Assembly (NCBI GenBank): GCA_024236155.1
Contig: JACKLA010000006.1
Location: 44,017 to 108,016, forward strand
From: Sphingomonadaceae bacterium
Lineage (GTDB): Bacteria > Pseudomonadota > Alphaproteobacteria > Sphingomonadales > Sphingomonadaceae
Length of the DNA: 64,000 nt
Reading direction: 5' to 3'
Shown: positions 1 through 8,400 of the stretch, piece by piece
Layout of the letters: the number at the start of each line of letters is the position of its first letter
How positions within the stretch are numbered: the stretch's first letter is position 1
Position numbers and translations under genes: made by a program
Notes under the pieces: model-generated
The model's database searches: none
Seen by the model: the letters and a program-made list of their open reading frames with translations, nothing else
Told to the model about the DNA's origin: nothing

Positions 1-290
1 GCACCATCCGCCAGTGGATGATCGACACGTCGACGGGCCTGACGCGCGTGCGGGCAGGCCTTCCCGATGGCTGGATCGCGGGCGACAAGACCGGCACCTC
101 GCTATGGCCGGGAATGCGCAGCGTCTATGTCGATATCGGTTTCGCCGAGCCGCCGGGGCATGCACCGCTGACCTATGCCGCCTATTTCCGCGCCAACGAA
201 CAACACCTGAAAATCGAGCCTTCGGCGCTGGCCGTGCTGGCCGATGTCGGGCGGGTCATCGCACGGCTGGTGGCAACCGGCAGCGCCTGA
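1..290 (+). CDS. Class A beta-lactamase, C-terminal fragment (5' end outside window)
   Basis: Open frame entering from the left edge (first full codon at base 3) and ending in TGA. It contains GDKTGT, the KTG box of serine beta-lactamases that lines the active site opposite the catalytic Ser, followed by the usual last strand and helix of the fold. The SxxK and SDN motifs would lie upstream, outside the window. Such enzymes are periplasmic and hydrolyse beta-lactams. The family is clear, but whether this copy is a real lactamase or a related serine hydrolase cannot be judged from the tail alone. Confidence 0.8.
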   Translation, partial: TIRQWMIDTSTGLTRVRAGLPDGWIAGDKTGTSLWPGMRSVYVDIGFAEPPGHAPLTYAAYFRANEQHLKIEPSALAVLADVGRVIARLVATGSA

Positions 291-295
291 AGCTT

Positions 296-1408
296 TTACT
301 CAGCCGCCTCGAATATCGCGACTTCGTTGAGCCCCTCGCTGTTCGCGCGGCCGCGATACATGCCGGGCGTGTTGAAGCTGAAGATCGTGTGACCCTGCGG
401 CGTGACGAGGATCACACCGCCGTCACCGCCGAGTTCCGCGACTTCAGACATGACTACATCGGCAGTGCCTTGGGCCGCCACCAAATAGCTTTCGTAAAGT
501 TCAGCAACCGCTTCTTCGTCCGACAGGATATCCGGCAACGCCGGATGCTCTGCGGCACCGGCATCATCGGCGTAAATGCTCCAGCCAACAGGCTGGTAGC
601 GCAGCCGCGTGCAAATCTCCTGCGCCACACCGACGCGGATAAAATACTCGCCCGCCCCTGTCGCCGAAACCGCGCAGCTGCGGTTGTCGGCATAGGTGCC
701 TGCGCCGATCACCGGGGCATCGCCGATCCGGCCCCAGCGTTTGCCGGTCAGCCCGCCGGTGGAAGTGCCTGCGGCGAGGTTGCCGTGGCTGTCCAGCGCC
801 ACCGCGCCGACCGTGCCGAATTTGTGGTCGACATCCAGCGCGGATAGCTGCTTCGCCTTCATCCGCTCCAACGCCTCCTTGCGGCGTTCGGTGCCGAAAT
901 ATGTTGGATCGACCAGTTCCAGCCCCGTGTCGCCCGCAAACTCTTCCGCACCTGCCCCGCTCAGGAACACATGCCGCCCGTCGCTGCGCACTGCATCGGC
1001 AAGCAGGATCGGGTTTTTGACCGTAGTGACACCTGTGATCGCCCCCGCCGAACGGTCACTGCCGTCCATGATCGCCGCATCCAGTTCGTTGCGCCCTTCC
1101 CAAGTGTAGACCGCGCCGCGCCCGGCGTTGAACTTCTCGTCATCCTCCATCGGGACGATAGCCGCCTTCACCGCATCCATCGCACTGCCGCCATTGCGCA
1201 GCACCTCGGCCCCGGCATCGAGCGCCGCCTGCAAGGCAGCCTCATACTCCGCCTGCTGCTCTGCGCTCATATTCTCACGCAGGATCACCCCCGCCCCGCC
1301 ATGGATCGCAATCGACCAGCGCGGTGCATCGGCATCGTCCTGCGCATGGGCCGGGATCGACAACAGGGCGAAAGAAGCAGCACTCAGCACGGTAAACAGG
1401 GTCTTCAT
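296..1408 (-). CDS. Isoaspartyl peptidase / plant-type L-asparaginase (Ntn hydrolase)
   Basis: 370 residues with a signal peptide (cleavage after AHA, about residue 22), so probably periplasmic. The Ntn-hydrolase signature KFGTVGAVALD contains the expected autoproteolytic, catalytic Thr at about residue 199. TSTGGLTGKRWGRIGD and the later GAGTYADN are substrate-pocket segments of the IaaA/ASRGL1 family. The family cleaves beta-aspartyl peptide bonds and asparagine after self-cleavage into alpha and beta chains. Converges tail to tail with the lactamase fragment, 5 bases apart. Length is normal for the family. Confidence 0.92.
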   Translation of the reverse strand: MKTLFTVLSAASFALLSIPAHAQDDADAPRWSIAIHGGAGVILRENMSAEQQAEYEAALQAALDAGAEVLRNGGSAMDAVKAAIVPMEDDEKFNAGRGAVYTWEGRNELDAAIMDGSDRSAGAITGVTTVKNPILLADAVRSDGRHVFLSGAGAEEFAGDTGLELVDPTYFGTERRKEALERMKAKQLSALDVDHKFGTVGAVALDSHGNLAAGTSTGGLTGKRWGRIGDAPVIGAGTYADNRSCAVSATGAGEYFIRVGVAQEICTRLRYQPVGWSIYADDAGAAEHPALPDILSDEEAVAELYESYLVAAQGTADVVMSEVAELGGDGGVILVTPQGHTIFSFNTPGMYRGRANSEGLNEVAIFEAAE

Positions 1409-1506
1409 CGACGTTCACTCCTCTGAACGACGGAATGCCACCGGGTGGTGAAATCGACAAGATGAAGCTGCTTTGCCGGGCCGCCTGCTTGCCCTAGGGG
1501 TGAACC

Positions 1507-3012
1507 ATGATCCTGCGCCCCGCTTCGTTGGACGATGTCCCTGCACTCGCGAAACTGGGGCGCGAGAGCTTCTGCGCGACGTTTGAACATCTCTACGCGC
1601 CAGCGGACCTCGCCGCCTTTCTCGAACAGGTTTATTCCGAGCGCGCCGTGGCAGAGGAAATCGCCGGGGTCGAATGTATCCACCGGCTGGCCTTCGACGG
1701 TGATGCATTGGTGGGCTTCTGCAAGCTTCGCCAGCCGAGCTGGTATGCGGACGATTCCGACGCGGCAAACCCCATTGCCCTCGGCCAGCTTTATACCGAC
1801 CCGGCCCGCACCGGCGAAGGCATCGGCGCGGCGCTGATGGAGTGGGCCATCGCTGAAGCACGCGGGCGCGGCTGCGATGCGATCCAGCTGTCGGTCTGGT
1901 CGGAAAATTTCGGCGCGCAGCGGTTCTATCGGCGATATGGCTTCGCCAGGATCGCAGACATACAGTTCCAGGTCGGCGAGCAGCTCGACGATGAATTCCT
2001 GTACGAGCTGCGGCTAGGGTCAGGACCCAAGACTGAGAGGAGAGAGGCAATGAGCAGTTTCGGAGCGAAGAGCACAGCAGACGAAGTGCTGGCGGGCAAG
2101 GACCTGACCGGGCGAACCGCCTTCATCACCGGCGGCTATTCGGGTCTGGGCCGGGAAACCGCGCGGGCCATGGCGGCGAAGGGTGCGCATGTGGTGATCG
2201 CCGGGCGCGATCTGGCCAAGGGCGAAGCGGCGGCCAGCGAAATCGCCACCGAAACCGGCAATGCCAATATCGAGGCGATCACCTGCGATCTTGGCTCGCT
2301 CGATGCGGTGCGCGCCTGTGGCAGCGAGGCACGCGAGAGGCTCGGCAAGATCGACCTGCTGATCAACAATGCCGGAGTGATGGCATGCCCCTATGCCGAA
2401 ACCGCCGACGGGTTCGAGCTGCAGTTCGGCACCAACCATCTCGGTCATTTCCTGCTGACCAGGGAATTGATGCCGCTGCTGGAAAAGGGCGAACAGGTGC
2501 GTATCGTCAACCTCTCCAGCCGAGGGCACCACATCGCGCCGGTCGATTTCGACGATCCCAATTTCGACCATCGCCCATATGACAAGTGGCAGAGCTACGG
2601 CAATTCCAAGACGGCCAACATCCTCTTCGCTGTGGGGCTGGAAGAACGCTTTGGCGGCAAGGGCATGCATGCCGTTGCCCTCCACCCGGGCGGCATCGTG
2701 ACCAATCTCGGGCGCCACCTCGACGAGGTCGATGTAGCACAAATGCGCGAGAGGTTCGGTGATCCGGAGGAAACCGACAAGCCGCAATCGAACTGGAAAA
2801 CCATCCCGCAAGGCGCAGCGACCACTTGCTGGGCGGCGACCTGTGACGAACTGGAAGGGCGCGGCGGGGTCTATTGCGAAGACTGCCATGTCGCCCCGAT
2901 CGATGCCGAGGATGTCGATGGCGGCGTGCGCCCCTACGCCGTCGACACGGGCAATGCGAACCGGCTGTGGGCCTTGTCCGAAAAGCTGGTCGGCGAGAGC
3001 TTTCCCGCCTGA
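1507..3012 (+). CDS. GNAT N-acetyltransferase fused in frame to a short-chain dehydrogenase
   Basis: One 501-residue open frame. Residues 1-175 are a GNAT acetyltransferase (acetyl-CoA loop near TGEGIGAALMEWA, then FYRRYGF). Residues 182-501 are a complete classical/retinol-dehydrogenase-like SDR: TGGYSGLG nucleotide loop, NNAG, catalytic Ser in NLSSRG, and YGNSK. The start at 1507 has AGGGGTGA before it. A second ATG at 2050 with a strong Shine-Dalgarno begins exactly where a stand-alone SDR would start, and out-of-frame TAG and TGA triplets sit at the junction. The SDR is therefore probably also, or mainly, translated separately. The GNAT part may have lost its stop codon. Substrates unknown. 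Confidence 0.8.
   Translation: MILRPASLDDVPALAKLGRESFCATFEHLYAPADLAAFLEQVYSERAVAEEIAGVECIHRLAFDGDALVGFCKLRQPSWYADDSDAANPIALGQLYTDPARTGEGIGAALMEWAIAEARGRGCDAIQLSVWSENFGAQRFYRRYGFARIADIQFQVGEQLDDEFLYELRLGSGPKTERREAMSSFGAKSTADEVLAGKDLTGRTAFITGGYSGLGRETARAMAAKGAHVVIAGRDLAKGEAAASEIATETGNANIEAITCDLGSLDAVRACGSEARERLGKIDLLINNAGVMACPYAETADGFELQFGTNHLGHFLLTRELMPLLEKGEQVRIVNLSSRGHHIAPVDFDDPNFDHRPYDKWQSYGNSKTANILFAVGLEERFGGKGMHAVALHPGGIVTNLGRHLDEVDVAQMRERFGDPEETDKPQSNWKTIPQGAATTCWAATCDELEGRGGVYCEDCHVAPIDAEDVDGGVRPYAVDTGNANRLWALSEKLVGESFPA
2038..2052 (+). promoter_or_regulatory. Internal ribosome binding site for the SDR part
   Basis: AGGAGAGAGG lies 2-11 bases before ATG 2050, inside the GNAT-SDR frame. 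It is the best Shine-Dalgarno in the neighbourhood and marks a likely independent start for a 320-residue SDR. Confidence 0.6.
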
Positions 3013-3117
3013 GCGCGAAAGTCGTTGGTCAACGCGGCTAGGCCGCTGATCGTATCGACGCTTGCCATGCCCGGCTGGGTAGGACACGCCGCACCCACGA
3101 TATTCGGGAGGAATGCC

Positions 3118-4902
3118 ATGAGAACTTTCGCCGCCGCCATCGCGCTCGCCACTGCGCCGCTCGCCCTTGCGCTGCCGGTCACCCAGGCCGCCGCGCAGGA
3201 ACAGGCCGACACTGCCTCGCAGGATTGGGTCGAAACCAGCAATGCCTATACCCAGCAGGTCATCGACATGCAGGCGCAGTTCTTCCCTACCGGCGCATCG
3301 TCTGCGGGCTATGAGCAGTATGACGGGCTGGTCAACGATATGTCGCTCGACCGCGACGAACGCTATGTCGCGGCGGCGCGTACACTGCGCAGCAAGTTCG
3401 AAGCTGCGCTTACGACAGAGACCAACACCTATGTGAAACAGGATTTGCAGATCCTGATCAACTCGCTGAGCCAGGACATCGAGGGCATCGAGCTGGGCAA
3501 CAAATATATGCTCGAATATGGCGAAGTGCCGCAGGGCATGTTCGGCAATATCGGCCAGCTCCTGTCCGACCAGACCGCCGAAAGCCGCCGCCCCAAGGCG
3601 CTCGAACTGCTCAAGCGCTACACCGGGATGTGGCCCGGCACCGAACCGATGACCGAACTGGCCAAGCGCCGCTTCGAGGCCAGCCGGGGCGAAGGCAAGA
3701 TGGGCCCCTACCGCGTCGAGGTGGAAGAAGCGGTCGCAAACATCCCGACCTATGTCTCCGGTATCCGCGAACTGTTCGGTGAATACGGGATCGAAGGTGC
3801 CGAAGATGCACTCGATGCGATGGAGAGCCAGCTCACCGGATATGGCGAATGGACCACGCAAACCGTGCTGCCCACCGCGCGCGACAACCCGCGCCTGCCG
3901 CCGGAACTCTATGCCCTCAGCCTGAAGCAGGTCGGGATCGACATGGATCCTTACGAGGCGATGAGCCAGGCCCGGCGCGGTTTCTACGAAGTGCGCGCAC
4001 AAATGGAAGCGCTCGCCCCGCAGATTGCAGCCAAGCATGGCTGGGCGGAAACCGACTACGCATCGGTGATGGCCAAATTGAAAGAAAGCACGATCCCGAA
4101 TGACGAGATCGAGGATTTCTATCGCGGGGTGAACGCCGAGCTGGAAGCGAAGATTCGCGAAAACGACATCGTCAGCCTGCCTGATACCGTGCTGCAGATG
4201 CGCGTTGCCTCGGCGGCAGAGAGCGCCGCCCAGCCGGCCCCGCATATGCGCCCGCCGCGCCTGATCGGTAATACGGGCGAACAGGGCACTTTCGTGCTCA
4301 CCGTCGCAAATCCGACCGCGGCCGAAGGCGAGGAATATGACGATTTCAACTTCCCCGCCGCCAGCTGGACGCTGAGCGCGCATGAGGCGCGTCCGGGGCA
4401 TGAGATGCAGTTTTCCGCGCTGGTCGAACAGGGTGTGAGCCGCGCCCGGCTGCTCTATGCCTTCAACAGCGTGAATGTCGAAGGCTGGGCGCTTTATGCC
4501 GAGGCGGAGATGCTACCGCACGAACCGATCGAAGGCCAGTTCATTGCCCAGCAGTTCCGCCTGCTGCGCACCGCCCGCGCCTTCCTCGACCCGATGCTCA
4601 ACCTCGGGCTGATCGACCGCGAGGAAGCAGGCCGGGTATTGCGCGAGGAGGCATTGTTCTCGCCCGGCATGGTGAAGCAGGAACTCGACCGTTACCAGTT
4701 CCGCATGCCGGGGCAGGCAGGCAGCTATTACTATGGCTATCGCAAGCTGATCGACCTGCGCATCGAAGCCGAGGTCGCGCTTGGCGACCGGTTCAATGAA
4801 AAGGCGTTCAACGACTTCCTGCTCAGCCAGGGGATCATCCCGCTCGAACTGATGGCCAAGGCCGTGCGTGAGGAGTTCATTCCGTCGCAGCAGGCGGATT
4901 GA
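3118..4902 (+). CDS. DUF885 family secreted protein, putative metallopeptidase
   Basis: 594 residues beginning at an ATG preceded by GGGAGGA; the frame is open 93 bases further upstream but only with a TTG. A signal peptide ends near QAAAQ (about residue 25). Long helical protein typical of DUF885 (PF05960), whose conserved motif HExxPGHH is represented by HEARPGHEMQ at residues 422-431, with Glu in place of the last His. This fits a zinc peptidase-like active site, but the function is inferred from the family only. The 3' end overlaps the convergent bufC by 26 bases. Confidence 0.85.
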   Translation: MRTFAAAIALATAPLALALPVTQAAAQEQADTASQDWVETSNAYTQQVIDMQAQFFPTGASSAGYEQYDGLVNDMSLDRDERYVAAARTLRSKFEAALTTETNTYVKQDLQILINSLSQDIEGIELGNKYMLEYGEVPQGMFGNIGQLLSDQTAESRRPKALELLKRYTGMWPGTEPMTELAKRRFEASRGEGKMGPYRVEVEEAVANIPTYVSGIRELFGEYGIEGAEDALDAMESQLTGYGEWTTQTVLPTARDNPRLPPELYALSLKQVGIDMDPYEAMSQARRGFYEVRAQMEALAPQIAAKHGWAETDYASVMAKLKESTIPNDEIEDFYRGVNAELEAKIRENDIVSLPDTVLQMRVASAAESAAQPAPHMRPPRLIGNTGEQGTFVLTVANPTAAEGEEYDDFNFPAASWTLSAHEARPGHEMQFSALVEQGVSRARLLYAFNSVNVEGWALYAEAEMLPHEPIEGQFIAQQFRLLRTARAFLDPMLNLGLIDREEAGRVLREEALFSPGMVKQELDRYQFRMPGQAGSYYYGYRKLIDLRIEAEVALGDRFNEKAFNDFLLSQGIIPLELMAKAVREEFIPSQQAD

Positions 4903-5659
4903 TCGACGCAATTACCCCATCGTGCAGCCAGCGCCCGAGCAGGGCGCCGGCCTGCGCGATGGCGGCTTCCTCGCCGATACGATCGACCAGCATGGCGCAC
5001 ATTTCGCCATAGCCGGCACCGCCGAGCATGGCCGACAGCGCTAGCCCTTCCGTTTCATCGATGAGGCGGAAAACAGGCTTCAGCCCCTCGCGCCAGACCA
5101 ACAGATAACCCGGTGCGTCGAGGCGCAGTGGCTGGGCATCTTCATCGGCGCCGATTGCCTGCCAAAGCGCCGGAATATCATGCGACACAGGGTGAAGCAT
5201 GGTGCCGGGCGTCAATCGTAGCGCAATCGCCGACCAGTCATCCTCTGCGAAGCCCGATGTCGCAGCTGCAAAACCCTGCGCATCGAGCGGCACCGTATCG
5301 GCAGCTACGAAAGCTTCGTGCATTGCGGCTTCGAGCCATGCCAGTTCGGCCACCTCGGGATCGCCGGTGAACAGTTCGCGCGCGGTGCCGGGGAAACCGT
5401 CGCCCACCCGGTCCAGCGTCCAGCTGTTGGGCGGATTGCCGATCAGGTGGTGCGCGGCAGCCTGTCGGAACGCATCTTCGCCGACATATCCCGCAGTCCG
5501 CTCGTAGGTCGAGCGCATCGCCTCGACCAGCGAAGAACGGTAATTGTTGCGATAGATGTCGAAACCCGCCGCGTGGCGCGCAGTCCAGCCGGCGGGCAGC
5601 GCACGGTCCTCATCGAGCACATGCGCCATGAATTCGGCCTGTTGCGCGGCAAGCGTCAT
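4877..5659 (-). CDS. bufC: BufC: DUF2063 partner of the bufferin-modifying enzyme
   Basis: 260 residues, soluble. The N-terminal segment (QQAEFMAHVLDE, then FDIYRNNYRSSLVEAMRSTY, residues 8-51) is the DUF2063 / putative DNA-binding-domain family (PF09836). That family accompanies DUF692 enzymes and is thought to deliver the precursor peptide to them. Its ATG overlaps the bufB stop by four bases, indicating translational coupling. Last gene of the leftward bufA2-bufB-bufC operon. The name comes from family plus context. Confidence 0.9.
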   Translation of the reverse strand: MTLAAQQAEFMAHVLDEDRALPAGWTARHAAGFDIYRNNYRSSLVEAMRSTYERTAGYVGEDAFRQAAAHHLIGNPPNSWTLDRVGDGFPGTARELFTGDPEVAELAWLEAAMHEAFVAADTVPLDAQGFAAATSGFAEDDWSAIALRLTPGTMLHPVSHDIPALWQAIGADEDAQPLRLDAPGYLLVWREGLKPVFRLIDETEGLALSAMLGGAGYGEMCAMLVDRIGEEAAIAQAGALLGRWLHDGVIASINPPAATE

Positions 5660-6492
5660 GCCGCAATCCTCCCTCGCGCCGATGCGGCGAGTTCGCGCGC
5701 CTGGCCAAGTTCCGCGAGCAGTTCGGGCAGTGGCGGGATGCCGTCGTCTCGCTCGATCATGGTCGCGACGGGGCCGACCAGCTCCATCGCTTCGTCATAG
5801 AGCTGCCATACGCCGTCGCACACCGGCTGGTCATGCGTGTCGATCTTGATCGGGCCATCGGTGTGCCCGGCAAGGTGGATCTGGCGCACCCGGTCATGCG
5901 GCAGGGCGCGCAAATATTCGCGCGCATCGAAACCATGGTTATGCGCGCTGACATAGATGTTGTTGACGTCGAGCAGCAGGTAACAGCCCGTCCGCCGCGC
6001 CATTTCGGCGATGAATTCCCATTCGCGCATTTCGTCTTCGGGAAAGGCAAGATAGCTGGAGGGATTTTCGAACAGCATCGCCCGGCCCAGCGTGTCCTGC
6101 GCATTCATGATATTGGCGCAGACGACCTCCAATGCCTCCTCGGTATAGGGAAGCGGCAGCAGGTCGTGGCTGTTATGCGCGCTGGTGCGGGTCCAGCACA
6201 GATGGTCCGATACCCATAGCGGCTCGATCCGGTCGGCCAGCGCCTTAAGGCGCCGCAGATAGTCTTCATCCAGCCCGTGGGCCGAGCCAATCGACATCGA
6301 CACACCGTGCAGGATCACCGGCATCTTTTCGCGCACCTGCGTCAGCACGCGCAGCGGGTTGCCGCCCTCGACCATGAAATTTTCGGAAATGACCTCGATG
6401 AAATCGACCGGCACCTCGCCCTCGAGGAAATCCGCATAATGCGTGCGCCGCAGGCCGAGACCGAAGCCATCGAAAGGGGTAATCGAACTCAT
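5656..6492 (-). CDS. bufB: BufB: DUF692 multinuclear iron-dependent oxidase (MNIO) modifying bufferins
   Basis: 278 residues from an ATG preceded by AGGAC; the frame is open further upstream but without a good start. A TIM-barrel DUF692/MbnB-type protein. Metal-ligand segments visible in order: ISENFM, ILHGVSMSIGS, VSDHLCW, FENPSSY, LLDVNNIYVSAHNHG and IHLAGHTDG. In related systems this enzyme with its partner converts cysteines of the precursor to heterocycles that bind copper. It lies about 100 bases after bufA2 and is coupled to bufC. It presumably serves both BufA peptides of the locus, because no second DUF692 gene is present. Confidence 0.93.
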   Translation of the reverse strand: MSSITPFDGFGLGLRRTHYADFLEGEVPVDFIEVISENFMVEGGNPLRVLTQVREKMPVILHGVSMSIGSAHGLDEDYLRRLKALADRIEPLWVSDHLCWTRTSAHNSHDLLPLPYTEEALEVVCANIMNAQDTLGRAMLFENPSSYLAFPEDEMREWEFIAEMARRTGCYLLLDVNNIYVSAHNHGFDAREYLRALPHDRVRQIHLAGHTDGPIKIDTHDQPVCDGVWQLYDEAMELVGPVATMIERDDGIPPLPELLAELGQARELAASARGRIAA

Positions 6493-6589
6493 CGCAGGTG
6501 TCCTGTCCTTGTGAAGTGTGTGCGGCCCGGCTTGCCCGGCGAGGGTTGGGGGGAAGTCAGGCATCGACCGGGCCGCACAGGGAGGTGCG

Positions 6590-6868
6590 TCAGCCGATAT
6601 CGCCGATCGTACCGCCCTTGGTCAGGCATTCACCGGCCTTCATGGCCTTGAAGCCGTGGCCGTTGCAGGCGTTCTGGCCCTTGCAGGCGTTTTCGGTGGT
6701 CGCACAGTCGGCCTGGCCCTTGCAGCTGTGGACGCCGTAACAGTGGACGGTGTCGTTGCCGTTGATTGCAGCGCCGGTGCTGCCAGCCGGGGCGTCGGCA
6801 GCGAAGGCAGCGGCAGAGCTGAGTGCGAGAGCTGCTGCAGCAGCAGCGAATGCGGTATTCCTGGTCAT
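6590..6868 (-). CDS. bufA2: BufA2-type periplasmic bufferin precursor
   Basis: 92 residues, chosen start MTRNT with GGAG 9 bases upstream; an in-frame ATG lies 5 codons earlier. An Ala-rich signal peptide ends near AFAAD (about residue 24). The mature part has six Cys in the arrangement HCYG, SCKG, DCAT, ACKG, ACNG, ECL and ends KGGTIGDIG, which is the BufA2 pattern. Expected to be a ribosomally made, DUF692-modified copper-binding peptide exported to the periplasm. First gene of the leftward operon, directly behind a matching ECF promoter. Confidence 0.9.
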   Translation of the reverse strand: MTRNTAFAAAAAALALSSAAAFAADAPAGSTGAAINGNDTVHCYGVHSCKGQADCATTENACKGQNACNGHGFKAMKAGECLTKGGTIGDIG

Positions 6869-6936
6869 AATCGGTAACTCCATGTTCTTTTGAAGGTGTC
6901 GGGAATGACATCCTGTCCCAAGCGGACACCGGAACA

Positions 6937-6962
6937 TTCGGCCCCGCAGCAAACCCGGTTAC
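6937..6962 (-). promoter_or_regulatory. ECF sigma-type promoter driving bufA2-bufB-bufC
   Basis: On the minus strand this reads GTAACC, 16 bases, CGAA, 69 bases before the bufA2 start. It is identical in both boxes and spacing to the promoter on the other strand, and matches the SigF-type promoter of Caulobacter as I remember it. Confidence 0.8.
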
Positions 6963-6987
6963 AGCGCAAAAATAATTTTTGTGCGGC

Positions 6988-7013
6988 GTAACCGCTTCCC
7001 GATCCGCCGCGAA
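6988..7013 (+). promoter_or_regulatory. ECF sigma-type promoter driving bufA1-doxX-sigma-nrsF
   Basis: GTAACC at 6988-6993, exactly 16 bases, then CGAA at 7010-7013, 66 bases before the bufA1 start. It sits back to back with the minus-strand copy, the two GTAACC boxes only 25 bases apart. Because the downstream operon encodes the sigma factor, this implies positive autoregulation. Confidence 0.82.
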
Positions 7014-7079
7014 CTCCCGGTCAGCTTCACGCAGCAATGTGGAGCGCCCCCAACCCAGTTTTCTTCAGGAGTTTGCAAC

Positions 7080-7364
7080 ATGAATAAATCGAATATCGCC
7101 CGCATCGCCGGCCTCGCACTTGCTGCCGGGATCACCGCCGGTCTCACCGTTACCCCGGCCACCGCGCAGAGCGGCGGCAAGGAAAAATGCTATGGCGTGG
7201 CCAAGGCAGGCAAGAACGAGTGCGCCGCAGGCCCTGGCACCAGCTGCGCCGGAACCTCGACCCGCGACTACCAGGGCAACGCCTGGAAGCTGGTCGACAA
7301 GGGCAGCTGCACCAGCATCAAGACGCCCAAGGGCAAGGGTTCGCTGACCCCGATCAAACGCTGA
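7080..7364 (+). CDS. bufA1: BufA1-type (DUF2282) periplasmic bufferin precursor
   Basis: 94 residues; ATG preceded by AGGAG. A signal peptide ends near ATAQS (about residue 30). The mature part carries the DUF2282 core KCYGVAKAGKNECAAG, then SCAG, DYQGNAW and KGSCTS, with four Cys. This is the classic BufA1 pattern. The peptide is expected to be modified by BufB/BufC and to sequester copper or another metal in the periplasm. Divergent from bufA2, and first gene of an operon with DoxX, the sigma factor and its anti-sigma. Confidence 0.93.
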   Translation: MNKSNIARIAGLALAAGITAGLTVTPATAQSGGKEKCYGVAKAGKNECAAGPGTSCAGTSTRDYQGNAWKLVDKGSCTSIKTPKGKGSLTPIKR

Positions 7365-7393
7365 TCGCAGCTTGTCAGGTCAGGAGAGCAAGC

Positions 7394-7843
7394 ATGCAGC
7401 GCATCCTCACGCAATATCATCGGATAGCCGGCTGGCTGTCCGGCAAATGGATCGAGAGCGGCGCGCTGCTGCTCACCCGGCTGGCGCTGGCACAGGTCTT
7501 CTGGAGCTCGGGGCGGACCAAGGTGGTCGAAGGCAGCTGGTTCCAGATCGACGAGACGCAATATTACCTGTTCGAGGAATTCGGCCTGCCGATATCGCCC
7601 CAAATCATGGTGCCGATGTCGATGTATGCCGAATTCTTCCTGCCCATCCTCGTTGCGCTCGGCCTGTTCACACGGATCGGCGCGGCCGGACTGCTGGGCA
7701 TGACTCTGGTGATCCAGTTCTTCGTCTTCCCCGAGGCATGGTGGCCGGTCCACAGCCTGTGGGCGGCGCTGGCGCTGGTGCTGATATCGCGCGGTGGCGG
7801 ACTGTTTTCGCTCGACGCGATCGCCGGTTCGGTGCGAAAGTGA
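7394..7843 (+). CDS. DoxX family membrane protein of the bufferin operon
   Basis: 149 residues from an ATG with AGGAG 10 bases upstream. About four membrane segments (for example LLLTRLALAQVFW, MYAEFFLPILVALGLF, LLGMTLVIQFFVF and ALALVLIS), the DoxX architecture (PF07681). DoxX genes are recurrent members of bufferin operons (sometimes called BufD), probably linked to redox or membrane functions; the exact role is unknown. It starts 29 bases after bufA1, so is cotranscribed. Confidence 0.85.
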   Translation: MQRILTQYHRIAGWLSGKWIESGALLLTRLALAQVFWSSGRTKVVEGSWFQIDETQYYLFEEFGLPISPQIMVPMSMYAEFFLPILVALGLFTRIGAAGLLGMTLVIQFFVFPEAWWPVHSLWAALALVLISRGGGLFSLDAIAGSVRK

Positions 7844-7868
7844 ACGACGGGATGCGAGGGGACAGACT

Positions 7869-8399
7869 ATGATCGCCGACGAGCCGACACTGGCCCGGCT
7901 GATGGCAGCATCGCAAGGCGGCGACAAGCAGGCCTACACCGTTCTGCTGAGCGAGGTGCAGCTGTGGCTGGAACGCTATTTCCGCCGCCGCAGCGCGCCC
8001 GCCATGCTCGACGACCTGGTGCAGGACGTGATGCTGGCGGTGCACAACAAGCGCGCCACATGGGACAGCTCGCGCCCGTTCCTGCCCTGGCTGGCGGCCA
8101 TCGCGCGCTATCGCTGGATCGACCATTTGCGCAAAGTCTATCGCAGCGAGGAAGATGCGCTGGAGGATCACGACGCGCCCGAAGACAGCGAGGAGGAGGC
8201 CGTGCTCGCCCGCCTCAGCCTCGAACGCATGTTCGGCAATATACCGGACAAGCAATCCGAAGCGATCGAACTGGTGAAGATCGAAGGCCTCTCCATACGC
8301 GAGGCAGCCGAGCGGACCGGACAATCCGAATCCGCCGTAAAAGTGAATATCCATCGCGGCCTCAAGAAACTCGCCGCGCTTGTAGAAAAGGCAGACTGA
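7869..8399 (+). CDS. ECF RNA polymerase sigma factor (SigF-like)
   Basis: 176 residues from an ATG with AGGGG upstream. Region 2 contains DDLVQDVMLAVHNKRATWD and FLPWLAAIARYRWIDHLRK. Region 4 contains IPDKQSEAIEL, then LSIREAAERTGQSESAVKVN, the helix-turn-helix contacting the -35 box. It lies between doxX and the NrsF anti-sigma with a one-base gap to the latter. This arrangement matches the SigF/NrsF module of Caulobacter that responds to heavy metals and controls bufferin genes. Probably recognises the two GTAACC-N16-CGAA promoters in this locus. Confidence 0.92.
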   Translation: MIADEPTLARLMAASQGGDKQAYTVLLSEVQLWLERYFRRRSAPAMLDDLVQDVMLAVHNKRATWDSSRPFLPWLAAIARYRWIDHLRKVYRSEEDALEDHDAPEDSEEEAVLARLSLERMFGNIPDKQSEAIELVKIEGLSIREAAERTGQSESAVKVNIHRGLKKLAALVEKAD

Positions 8400-8400
8400 C

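Noticed and set aside
2020..4401. 793-codon antisense frame opposite the SDR and DUF885 genes
   Set aside because: GC-rich shadow: composition of Arg, His and Gln without any domain, covering two well-supported genes.
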